From CAWFPR01 sp963817635 (GTDB taxonomy: Bacteria > Acidobacteriota > Vicinamibacteria > Vicinamibacterales > 2-12-FULL-66-21): a stretch of 64,000 nt of DNA. A program made the position numbers and the translations under genes. Location of the stretch: the NCBI GenBank assembly GCA_963817635.1, contig CAWFPR010000021.1:20318-84317 (forward strand). Direction: 5' to 3'. How positions within the stretch are numbered: the first letter of the stretch is position 1; each line of letters opens with the position of its first letter. Positions 7,614-18,415 of the stretch are shown in pieces. A model generated the notes under the pieces. That model was given only the letters and a program-made list of their open reading frames with translations. It was not told the DNA's origin and did no database searches.

Positions 7614-10600
7614 GCGACGCCATCCAGAGCCGGATTCGGATTGCGCACCTTGGCCAGATAGGTCGTCCTCGGCTTCGTGTTCAGCTCGTCGAGGAGCGCG
7701 TAGTTGCGCGGATCGCTCTTCGCCTTCACGACCCGGCTCGACTGGTCCCGCAGATCCCCGAACTCGATGGCCGAGGCGGGACAGGCCTGCTGACAGGCCG
7801 TCTTGACGTCGCCGTCGCGAACCTCGCGCCCCGCGAGCTTCGCGTCGATCTTCACGCGATTGATCCGCTGCGTGCAGTACGTGCACTTCTCCATGACGCC
7901 CCTCGCCCGAACGGTGACGTCAGGATTCATCGCGAGCTTCAGAATGGAGGGTGTGTCCTTGGTGAAGTTGAAGAAATTGAACCGGCGCACCTTGTAGGGA
8001 CAGTTGTTCGAGCAGTAGCGGGTCCCGATGCACCGGTTGTACACCATGACGTTGAGGCCCTGCGCGTCGTGAACGGTCGCGGCCACGGGGCAGACCTGCT
8101 CGCACGGGGCATCCTCGCACTGCATGCAGGGAACCGGCTGGAAGACGACCTCCGGGCTGCCGTCGGGATCGCCGGAGAAGTACCGGTCCACCCGAAGCCA
8201 GTGCATCTCGCGCCCTTTCGAGACCTGGATCTTGCCGACGACGGGCACGTTGTTCTCGCTCTGGCAGGCCGTCATGCACGCGCTGCAGCCGATGCAGGCG
8301 TTCAGGTCGATCGTCATCCCCCACTGGTGCCCCTGATCGTAGGTGCGCTCCTTGAAGAGGGAAAAGTGTTGCGTCTCTTCCCCCTCTTTCGCGCCCGATC
8401 GAAGCTCGGCCAGGGTCGATTCGCGGACGAGAGGACGACCCTCCATGCTGCCGTGGTGCTGGGTCGTCGAGAGCGGGTACTTCCGCCCGACCCTGGTGAG
8501 TGTCGCGCCGCTGTCAGTGCCAGGCGCCCGGGACGTTCGGACTGTGAACGTGTCGAACCCGACTCCGGACCCGACGCGGCCCGCGCGGACACGACCGTAA
8601 CCGAGGGTGAGGGCCACCACGCCGTCCGCCATGCCGGGCAGGATTGAGACCGGAAGCTCGAGCGAGCGCCCCGCGTAGTCGACACGGACCACATCCTCGT
8701 CCGCAAGACCGAGCGATTCGGCGGTCTTCGGAGCCACGAGCGCCGGGTTGTCCCACGTGAACTTGGTGAGGGGATCGGGCAGCTCCTGGAGCCACCCGTC
8801 GTTCGCGAACCGGCCGTCGTGAAGCCACGGCGACGGGAGGAAGACGATCTCGAGGCCACTCGCATTGCCGTTCGGCCCGGCAAGCTCCGCAAGCGGCTCC
8901 CCCGTGAGATCGGGCACGACTTCGGGCAGCTCGCTGCCCGCAAGCAGCCCGTCGTGCAGGACGCGGTTCCATTTCCTGTCGAAGTCGGCCTCGCCCAGGA
9001 GTGGCTTCCAGGTCTCCCGCACGATGTCGTAGCCGGGACGGTCCTTGCCGCCAACCATCAGCCCCAGCACTTCGACCTGGGTTCGCCCGCCGAACAGGGG
9101 GAGGATCAGCGGTTGAACAGCGCTGAGCGTGCCTCCAACGGCGCGCGCGTCTCCCCATGACTCGAGGTAGTGAGCGCGCGGGATATGCCACTCCGCCGCG
9201 GACGATGTTTCGTCAACCGCGTGCCCGAGCGCGACCGTGTGAGGGACCTTCGACATGGCCGAGGCGAAGTCGAGGTCGGCGGGGGCGTCGAACACAGGAT
9301 TGCCGCCCAGGATGACGAGCGTCTGGACCGTGCCGCTCTTCATCGCGGCAACGAGCGACGCCAGCGAGCTGACGCTCGGAAGCGCCGCGTCCTTCGTCTC
9401 GTAGTAGCTGACCGTCCTGCCGGTGTTGCCGAGGTGCGTGTTCAGGGCGCAGACCGCGGCGTGGACGGCCGCGGGCTGGCGCTCCCCGGCGACAATCAAC
9501 CCTGTGCCGCGATTCGCGAGAAGGTCCTTCGCAAGCGCGTCAATCCACCGCGGGTCCACTCCCGGCGAGGTCGGCCTGGCTGGCGGCTCCGCGGCCGCGC
9601 ACCCAGGCGTGTCGCAAGGGCCGCAAGGAAGGGGGCGATCTGCCGGCTCTGGAGCCGGAGGCGGTGGTCCGCCATCGCCCCCGTCAGCGAGGAGACCCCT
9701 TCAACGGCGTACAGCCGGTTCATCACCTGCCCTGAGCTTGTCGCCCCTCGACCTGGCTCGGGGCCACCCTGAGGCTCTCGAAGGGTCGAAGGGGCGCCAC
9801 CTGACGCCGGCCCCGCGCGTCGTCCGTCCGCGAAGCCGCGCGCGTGACGGATCATCTCCGGGTCGGTGAGGAGCGGGTCGGCGTCGAGCGCGAGGATCAC
9901 CGTGGCGCGATCGAGCCTCGAGCATGAGATCGAGGTCGCGCCCCGTGGCGCGCCGCAGGCCCGCGAGCCGGTTCTCGTCGCTGACCGCGTCGTAGGTCGC
10001 CCACTGCACCCGGGGGTAGGCGGCGCGAAGCTCGGAAGCCAGGCGAGCCAGGGTCGGCGAGGAAAAGGACTCGCACAGGACGCCAAGGCCGGCGCCGCCA
10101 TCCGCGGCATGTGCCTGGGCCAGCTGTCCCCAGGCCGTCACGAAGTCGCTCCAGCTCTTCGGAGCGCCCTTCAGCGTGACCGACTGCGAGCGGTCGGGAT
10201 CGTAGAGGCCGAGCACGGACGCCTGGACGAGGGCGCTCGAGGCCCCGAGGGTCGAGGGGTGCGCTGGGTTGCCCTCGATCTTGGTCGGCCGTCCTTCGTG
10301 GCTCTCGACGATCAAGCCGTAGGCGCTCCTGCGGAACGGCATCGTCGTCGCGTAGTAGCGGGGGATCCCGGGGACGACGTCCTCGGGAGCGGTGACATAC
10401 GGGACAATTTCCTCGACCGGGCGCCGGCACCCCGCGAGGCCTGCGAGCGACAGCGATGCGCCGACGAGCAGCATCATGTCGCGCCGGGTCATCCCGTCGG
10501 TCAACTCCGAGGCGCCCTCCGGGAACTCCCGCTCGAGCGCGGCGCGATACTCGGGGTGGTCTTCGATCTGCGCGAGGCTTCGCCAGTAGGTCCGGCTCAA
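7610..10600 (-). CDS. actB: ActB: TAT-exported Mo-oxidoreductase-like / Fe-S subunit, two frameshifts
   Basis: About 995 residues after correcting two indels. The likely start is the TTG at 10600, overlapping the actA stop as TTGA, giving MSRTYWRSLAQIEDHPEYR. A twin-arginine region (MTRRDMMLLVGASLSLAGLA) is followed by a long molybdopterin-oxidoreductase-like fold without visible Mo ligands. The C-terminal ferredoxin part carries four cysteine clusters (CIGCSACMTAC, CMQCEDAPCEQVC, CIGTRYCSNNC, CTYC...CQQAC). Frameshift 1 is near 9919: dropping one base gives DLMLELDRATVILAL. Frameshift 2 is near 9585: a GC dinucleotide change gives LGAAAEPPARP. A REP-like element is inserted in frame between FADGRR and VMNRLYAVEG. 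In alternative complex III this subunit accepts electrons and hands them to ActA. Here it is fused B1+B2, as in most bacteria. Confidence 0.9.
9729..9796 (-). repeat. REP-like palindrome inside actB
   Basis: The minus strand holds CCTTCGAGAGCCTCAGGG, then a matching arm ending AGGTCGAGGGGCGAC, then a partial copy CGACAAGCTCAGGG. It resembles the modules at 34491 and 35273. It is read through as about twenty extra Gly/Pro/Ser residues of ActB without breaking the frame around it. Confidence 0.7.
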
Positions 10601-11244
10601 CGGTGGCACCCCGAACAATCAGTCGGCGGGTTGACGGCCCGTTCGCTGCTGAGCTGGGCGGCCAGCGCCCCGGCGTCCCCGGGAGGGGTCCACTTCATGT
10701 TGGTGACCTCCGAGACGGGGCGCCGGCTGGGACCGGGGTTGCGGTGGCAGTCGAGGCACCAGCTCATGCTGAGGGGCTTCATCTGGGTGACCATTTCCAT
10801 CTCGTCGATGCGACCGTGGCAGGTGACGCAGCCGATTCCCGCCGCCACGTGCACGTTGTGGGCGAAATAGACGTAGTCGGGAAGCTTGTGAACGCGAACC
10901 CAGCGCATCGGCCGGCCGCTCTGCGCGCTGTCCCGGATCGGTGCGAGCGCCACGCTGTCCCTTTTCACGACCTGGTGACAGTTCATGCAGGTCCGCGTGG
11001 GTGGAACGTTGGCGACGGGAGATATCTCGACCGAGGCGTGACAGTAGCGGCAATCGAGACCAAGCTCGCCGACGTGGAGCCTGTGACTGTACGGGACGGG
11101 CTGCACGGGACGGTAGCCCACGTCTGTGTACCACGGGGAGAAGTAGTACCAGACGCCCGCGACCGCGATGGCCGGGCCGAGGATGCCCGCGATGGCGGCC
11201 ACAATCGGGAGCTTGTTCCACAGCGGGGGGAAAATCTGGGCCAA
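10597..11244 (-). CDS. actA: ActA: pentahaem cytochrome c of alternative complex III
   Basis: A 215-aa protein with one N-terminal membrane helix (LPIVAAIAGILGPAIAVAGV) and exactly five CxxCH sites in order: CRYCH, CMNCH, CVTCH, CLDCH, CSGCH. Length, anchor and haem count match ActA. The start is the TTG at 11244 with GGAG about 13 bases upstream; no better ATG exists. It is the first gene of the operon, and its stop overlaps the actB start. It probably forms the haem wire between the Fe-S chain of ActB and the other cytochromes. Confidence 0.92.
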   Translation of the reverse strand: MAQIFPPLWNKLPIVAAIAGILGPAIAVAGVWYYFSPWYTDVGYRPVQPVPYSHRLHVGELGLDCRYCHASVEISPVANVPPTRTCMNCHQVVKRDSVALAPIRDSAQSGRPMRWVRVHKLPDYVYFAHNVHVAAGIGCVTCHGRIDEMEMVTQMKPLSMSWCLDCHRNPGPSRRPVSEVTNMKWTPPGDAGALAAQLSSERAVNPPTDCSGCHR

Positions 11245-11531
11245 TGGCTAGGACTCCGGGCAGCTGGAGAACGTGTGCCCAGGCCGCAAGTTCGCGATGG
11301 AACTGTGATGCCACATCTTCGCGCCCCACTCTGATGCGTCGCAGGGGAACGACGGAAATCCGTCAGCGAGGCCGCGATTCTATCCACGAACTTGAACCAT
11401 GGTCAAGCGCACCGGGCGTCAGAGCCCGAAGCGTTCGTGCGCAACACGAGACGCCGGCGGTCACGGTCCGGGCTGTATCGTCGCTGAGGCGGGCTGCGAA
11501 TCGGCCGGCGAATGCCCGGCCCGTTCGTTCG
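11245..11531. other. Convergent/leader gap before actA
   Basis: This holds the upstream region of actA and the 3' flank of the hydrolase gene, both on the minus strand. I see no protein with family resemblance, no convincing -10/-35 pair and no strong hairpin. The actA operon promoter should lie here. Confidence 0.4.
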
Positions 11532-12380
11532 TCAGGCGGCCGGCACGCCGCCTCCGGCGACGGCGGCGAGGACAATCGCGAAGGCCCTCGCGATGATGTC
11601 GCGCGACCGGGCGTCGTGGTCGAACACGTCGAACCCGTGGCGTCCCGTCGGATGGGTCAACAGGTCCAGCGGGGCGTTCAGCTCGAGGGCGCGCGCCGCG
11701 AAGCGATCCATCGCGGCATTCAGGGCGGGGTCGTCCAGCCCTGCCCGCGCGATGACGAGCGGCGTGGTCCATCGTTCGGCGTCCTGGAGGGCGGCGACGG
11801 CCGACCAGCGCCGCATCGAGCTGTCGGCCTCGAGCGTGCCCGGACGGACGTCGAGGCCAGCATAGAACAGGACGAGCGCGCGCAGGCCGTCAGGAGGCGT
11901 GCGGAGCAGCGGCGCGATCAGGGCGCCGCCGCCGCTGAACGCCCAGATGGCCATCCGCCCGGGGTCGCCACCCACTCGAGGGCCGTCCGCGCGGAGCCAC
12001 GCCAGCGTTGCGGCCACCCGTCCGGACGACGCTGCGCAATCCGACGGCGCGCGGAACCGGTGCGACACGACGACCCCGAGGAATCCCTGCGCGGCCGCGG
12101 CGCGACCGTAGGACTTGAAGATGCCCCAGACGCGCGGGTCTGGCGCGGGCTCCGGCACCGGGCCGCCTGGGACGAAGAGCACGATTGGGTGGACGCCTCC
12201 GACCGGAGGGCGGTAGAGGTCCACGAGCGGCGCGTTCTCGCCGACTCCGGCGGCCACGCCGGACTCCACCTCCACGTTCGCCATGCCCGGCACGTGAAGG
12301 GCCATCGGCCGCGTCAGGATGCCGGCGGGGACGGCCGCCGGGTCAGGGAGACGCTCCTTCTTTGCTCGATTTTCCGCCAT
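11532..12380 (-). CDS. Alpha/beta hydrolase (dienelactone-hydrolase-like)
   Basis: The likely start is MAENRAKKERLPDPAA at 12380, which leaves room for the divergent control region; an in-frame ATG at 12413 would run into the operator. The core has PIVLFVPGGP (oxyanion region), the nucleophile elbow AFSGGG (Ser in a G/A-x-S-x-G setting) and a late HGFDVFD with the candidate catalytic His. No signal peptide is seen, so it is cytoplasmic. Substrate unknown. It is divergent from a LysR regulator with a shared palindromic operator, so it is the probable target of that regulator. Confidence 0.8.
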   Translation of the reverse strand: MAENRAKKERLPDPAAVPAGILTRPMALHVPGMANVEVESGVAAGVGENAPLVDLYRPPVGGVHPIVLFVPGGPVPEPAPDPRVWGIFKSYGRAAAAQGFLGVVVSHRFRAPSDCAASSGRVAATLAWLRADGPRVGGDPGRMAIWAFSGGGALIAPLLRTPPDGLRALVLFYAGLDVRPGTLEADSSMRRWSAVAALQDAERWTTPLVIARAGLDDPALNAAMDRFAARALELNAPLDLLTHPTGRHGFDVFDHDARSRDIIARAFAIVLAAVAGGGVPAA

Positions 12381-12417
12381 GCGGCGAGTCTGGCAACCGG
12401 TGACAGCATTCACAAGT

Positions 12418-12442
12418 TCAATGACATGATGTAGGTCATTGA
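12418..12442. promoter_or_regulatory. LysR-type operator (25-bp palindrome)
   Basis: TCAATGAC - 9 bases - GTCATTGA lies in the gap between the divergent hydrolase and LysR genes, two bases before the LysR ATG. Perfect 8-base arms with T-N-A ends fit a LysR box. Its position over the regulator start suggests autorepression. Confidence 0.75.
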
Positions 12443-12443
12443 C

Positions 12444-13418
12444 ATGGTGAATATCTCAGCGGTCGATCTGAATCTCCTCGTCGTGCTCGATGCGCTGCTG
12501 ACGGACGGCAGTGTGACGGGGGCGGCCCGACGCGTCGGTCTCAGTCAGCCCGCCGTCAGCAACGCACTCGCGCGGCTGCGCGATCTGTTCGGCGACGCGC
12601 TGCTGGTGAGAAGTCCGCGCGCGATGGTGCCGACGGAACGGGCGGAAGCGCTGCGGGCGCCGCTCGCCCGCCTCCTTCGCGATGCGCGCGGGGTGCTCGA
12701 GCCGCCGGCGACATTCGACCCGGCCAGCACCGATCGCGCCTTCACGATCGCGGCGACCGACTACGCGGCGATCGCGCTGGTGCCGGCGATCGCGGCGTGG
12801 CTGCGGCGCACGGCGCCCCGGCTCGTCCTCCGGGTGGACCCGATGGATCTGCGCTCCAAGGCCGCGCAGTTCCGCGCCCTCTCGTCGGGCGGCCTCGATC
12901 TGGTCCTCGGGCTCTTTCCGCAGGCGGTGCGAATGCCGGCCGGCTACGCGGCCGAGACGCTCGCGGCCGAGCGCCTCATGGTCATCGGCCGGCGCGACCA
13001 TCCCCTGCTGCGGACGCCGCCCACGCTCGCCTCGCTCCGCCGGGCGCCGTTCGTGAAGGTTGGAGACGGACAGCGGGAGATCGTCGAGGGATGGCTGCTC
13101 GCGCGCGGCCTCTCACCGCGAGTCGCCGTCGTCGCGCCGTCGCTCGACGTGGCGCTGCGGCTGGCGGCGGCCGGCGACTTGCTCCTGATCGCCGGCGGCC
13201 GACTCGCGGCGGCGTCGGCGCTGCCCTTGATCGCACGGCGGCTGCCCTTCGCGCTGGCGCCGCTTTCGCTGCTCGCCGCATGGGCGGACAGTACCCGCGT
13301 GTCCGAGGCTGGCGTCTGGTTTCGTGCCGCGATCGGCGAGGCGGTCGCGTCGGCCATCGCGGGTAAACGCCGGACGGCTTCGCCGGCGCTGGGACCCTGG
13401 CGCGCGACGAGCCGGTGA
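12444..13418 (+). CDS. LysR-family transcription regulator (NodD/LinR-like)
   Basis: A 324-aa protein. The N-terminal winged HTH covers residues 5-65 (LSQPAVSNALARLRDLFGD, LLVRSPRAMVPT), and a periplasmic-binding-type effector domain covers residues 90-300 (FTIAATDYAAIALVPAI). The VDLNLLVVLDALL start and the type of effector domain resemble the NodD/NahR/LinR branch, which often controls adjacent aromatic-compound hydrolases. The divergent alpha/beta hydrolase fits that. The ATG at 12444 directly follows the operator. Confidence 0.9.
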   Translation: MVNISAVDLNLLVVLDALLTDGSVTGAARRVGLSQPAVSNALARLRDLFGDALLVRSPRAMVPTERAEALRAPLARLLRDARGVLEPPATFDPASTDRAFTIAATDYAAIALVPAIAAWLRRTAPRLVLRVDPMDLRSKAAQFRALSSGGLDLVLGLFPQAVRMPAGYAAETLAAERLMVIGRRDHPLLRTPPTLASLRRAPFVKVGDGQREIVEGWLLARGLSPRVAVVAPSLDVALRLAAAGDLLLIAGGRLAAASALPLIARRLPFALAPLSLLAAWADSTRVSEAGVWFRAAIGEAVASAIAGKRRTASPALGPWRATSR

Positions 13419-13458
13419 TCGTCGATCGCGGGCGCCGTCTTGCGACAGCCGCTGCCGT

Positions 13459-15853
<2,395 letters not shown>

Positions 15854-15864
15854 CAGGTGCGGCG

Positions 15865-15870
15865 ATTATA
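15865..15870 (-). promoter_or_regulatory. Candidate -10 box, almost leaderless transcript
   Basis: A perfect TATAAT on the minus strand ends 11 bases before the kinase ATG at 15853. A start point about seven bases downstream would leave a leader of only a few bases. No obvious -35 was found. Confidence 0.45.
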
Positions 15871-15937
15871 TGCTGCCCCGGCGGGCAGGGACCGGGTCCG
15901 AACGCAGAGCATCGGCACCTTCGGCGGTCCGCCCAGG

Positions 15938-17698
15938 CTAGAAGCCGCCGCCGCCGCCGCCCCCGAAACCGCCGCCGCTCGACCCGCCGCTGAATCCGGA
16001 TCCGCCGCTGCTCCTCGGCGACGACGCCATGGCCGAGGCCGCCTGCGTTGACATGACGCCGAGACTCCTCGTGAAGGTGCCCGGCTGAAACGAGTGCATG
16101 CCGGCCGGACCGCTGTACCACTGTGGCGGCTCCTTGTAGATGCCCTCGAATGCCTTCGCCCACCTGGCCTCGACCCCCAGCGCCATCGCGTACGGCAGGA
16201 ATTTCTCGAACATCTCCGGCGTCTTCACCACCCGATCCAGGCGATCGCTCTCGACTCGAGAGAGGAACTCCTGGAACCCGAGCACCTTCTCCAGCTCGCG
16301 CGTGCCGCGCACGGTACGCGACGGCATGAACCAGCCGAACAGCACCATGATGACGCCAGACAGGATGCCCGCCGCGATGCCGGCGGCCGGCTGCATGCCG
16401 AACGCGGTCATCAGCGTGCCGCTCGCTGCCGCGAGGACGCCCCCGGCGATGGCGCCACCGATCATGTACATCGCGCGCACCCGGTCGGGTCGGCCGGTGT
16501 AGTAGCCGCCGCTGACGAGCATGTTGTACAGGCCGTCGCGGAGGCCGGGCAGGTACATGTAGAACTTGTCCTTGAGGTCGGAAAGGGCGACCGACTCCGC
16601 GGAGTCGGCGAACATCGCCTTCAGCAGGTCGCGCTCGTGCGCCTTCAGGGCACTCCACTCGCCACGCGGGCTCTTCAGAGTGAACGTGTAGTCCTTGCTG
16701 GAGAAGAGCCCTAAGAGGCGCTTGTTCTCCGTTTCGGTGATGTGGATGCGCCCGCGCACGGCGAGATCCACGATCGTCGCGGTAATATCCCGCATGTCCG
16801 GCTTTCCATCGACGAGCGTCCCCAGCTCCGCGGGCGTCATCTGGCCAGGGGGCTCGTACTGTGTGGCAATCGGCCCCAGCTTCGGATCGCGGCCGCGCGC
16901 GCGCCAGAGCCGGAACATCCCGAAGAACACCAGCGGCGGGATCGCCAGCGGAAGGTTGCTGTAGGTGAAGTCCGCGGTTCGTTCAACCGCGGTCGGCCGA
17001 TGCACGATGCCGGGGTTCCAGCCGACAACGAGCGTCAGCCCCTCGTGAAATCCCAGGCCCCGCATCGTCTGCACGTGCACGCCGTCGGCCTCGACGGAGA
17101 CGGCCGTCTGCTCGGTGGAGCCGTACGCGCCACGGAACGCGGTCGCGCGCACGCCCGTGACGCCCTCGGGCAGCCGCACGTGGGCCGAGGCGGACGCGAT
17201 CGGCACCTCCCACTCGTCGCCGGTCACGTTCCAGTACAGCTCGTCGTGTTCGTCGAAGAACTTCAGGCCGTTGGGCACACGGTACCGCAGCTTGACGGTC
17301 CGCGTCGCGTCTGCGGCTCCCGGGACCCAGATCTTCAGCTTGCGATAGTGACGCTCGCTGCTGATGTCGTACTTCAGCGCGGTGCCCTCTCCGTCGGTCA
17401 CCGATTCGATGTCGAGCCGCAGGGTGTAGTTCAGCCCCTGCGGTGTGCGGTACTGGACGGGAATGGTACGGAAGATGCCGTTCCAGGATCCGGTGAACCG
17501 CGGGACGATGGTCTCCTCGACGAGAATCGACCCGTCGGGCGAGACCTCGATTGTCGCGTCGAAGCGCTGGATGACGAGCGTGCGCTCGGCGGCGTCTGGC
17601 GCCGCGGCGAACAAGAGGACCGCAAGGCCGAGCAGCCACATCGTCGCTCTGCGAGCTCCGGCGCGGACCACTGCCCCGCCTCGCCGCGGTGACCTCAT
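15938..17698 (-). CDS. DUF2207 membrane protein with Gly-rich tail
   Basis: A 586-aa protein: signal peptide (LLGLAVLLFAAAPDAAE), extracytoplasmic DUF2207 domain (residues 40-250, with YWNVTGDEWEVPIASASAHV), one helix near 265 (LPLAIPPLVFFGMF), a cytoplasmic part with a winged-helix look (VDLAVRGRIHITE), two helices near 425-465, and a C-terminal run of Gly/Ser ending GGGFGGGGGGGF. Its start overlaps the lemA stop by ATGA, and lemA-DUF2207 is a widely conserved pair. Function in the family is unsettled; a role in envelope homeostasis is the usual guess. Confidence 0.9.
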   Translation of the reverse strand: MRSPRRGGAVVRAGARRATMWLLGLAVLLFAAAPDAAERTLVIQRFDATIEVSPDGSILVEETIVPRFTGSWNGIFRTIPVQYRTPQGLNYTLRLDIESVTDGEGTALKYDISSERHYRKLKIWVPGAADATRTVKLRYRVPNGLKFFDEHDELYWNVTGDEWEVPIASASAHVRLPEGVTGVRATAFRGAYGSTEQTAVSVEADGVHVQTMRGLGFHEGLTLVVGWNPGIVHRPTAVERTADFTYSNLPLAIPPLVFFGMFRLWRARGRDPKLGPIATQYEPPGQMTPAELGTLVDGKPDMRDITATIVDLAVRGRIHITETENKRLLGLFSSKDYTFTLKSPRGEWSALKAHERDLLKAMFADSAESVALSDLKDKFYMYLPGLRDGLYNMLVSGGYYTGRPDRVRAMYMIGGAIAGGVLAAASGTLMTAFGMQPAAGIAAGILSGVIMVLFGWFMPSRTVRGTRELEKVLGFQEFLSRVESDRLDRVVKTPEMFEKFLPYAMALGVEARWAKAFEGIYKEPPQWYSGPAGMHSFQPGTFTRSLGVMSTQAASAMASSPRSSGGSGFSGGSSGGGFGGGGGGGF

Positions 17699-18255
17699 CA
17701 GAATTTCACCTGCGGGACCGCCCGCTCGGTGTCAGGGGTCTCGAAGAACTCGCGGTTCTTGAAGCCGAACATGCCGGCGACGATGTTCGACGGGAACTGC
17801 TGGATCTTCGTGTTGAGATCGCGGACGACAGCGTTGTAGTAGCGGCGGGCGTTCTGCACCGCGTCCTCGATCTGCGACAGCGTGTTCTGGAGCTGCGCGA
17901 AGTTCTCCGCCGCGCGCAGCTGCGGATAGGACTCGGCAAGAGCGAACAGGCCGCGCAGCGCGCTCGTCAGCGCCCCCTCCGCCTGGCCGCGCTCCGCCGG
18001 CCCCGCGCCCTGCACGGAGACCGCGCGGTTGCGCGCGTCGACGACCGCCTCGAACGTCTGGCGCTCGTGGCTGGCATAGCCCTTCACGGTTTCGACGACG
18101 TTCGGAATGAGGTCGTGGCGCCGCTTGAGCTGCACGTCGATGTCGGCCCAGGCGTTGGTCGTCTGGACGTTCAGCCGGACGAGCCCGTTGTAGATGACGA
18201 CGACGGCCACGGCGATCAGGATAACGGCCGCCAGGACGAAGATGATCGGTGTCAT
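17698..18255 (-). CDS. lemA: LemA family protein
   Basis: A 185-aa protein starting MTPIIFVLAAVILIAVAVVV at 18255: an N-terminal membrane helix followed by the helical LemA core (YNGLVRLNVQTTNAWADIDV, QLKRRHDLIPNVVETVKGYA, YYNAVVRDLNTKIQQFPSN). Length and motifs are typical. It is first in an operon with DUF2207. A -10 TATAAT lies at 18295-18300 on the same strand. Confidence 0.93.
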   Translation of the reverse strand: MTPIIFVLAAVILIAVAVVVIYNGLVRLNVQTTNAWADIDVQLKRRHDLIPNVVETVKGYASHERQTFEAVVDARNRAVSVQGAGPAERGQAEGALTSALRGLFALAESYPQLRAAENFAQLQNTLSQIEDAVQNARRYYNAVVRDLNTKIQQFPSNIVAGMFGFKNREFFETPDTERAVPQVKF

Positions 18256-18294
18256 CGGTGTGTCTCCGTGCGAATCCGCGATGTTGTGGATACG

Positions 18295-18300
18295 ATTATA
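18295..18300 (-). promoter_or_regulatory. Candidate -10 box for lemA operon
   Basis: TATAAT on the minus strand lies 40 bases before the lemA ATG, giving a leader of about 30 bases. The -35 region is not recognisable. Confidence 0.5.
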
Positions 18301-18415
18301 GGCGGACGCCGGCCGCCTCGATGGTGGACGAACGCAGACGTGCCCGCGAAATCGTCGAAGCCGGCCCCGGACAGTATGGCCTGAGGTCGGCGAGCGAGGG
18401 CGCGCGGCGCTCACG

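Noticed and set aside
9701..9796. A CRISPR-like repeat cluster at the palindrome in actB
   Set aside because: Only one full and one partial copy, no regular spacers and no cas genes anywhere in the window.
10941..12434. Plus-strand open frame of 497 codons across actA and the hydrolase
   Set aside because: Spans two minus-strand genes with clear motifs; the translation is Arg-rich and unrelated to any family.
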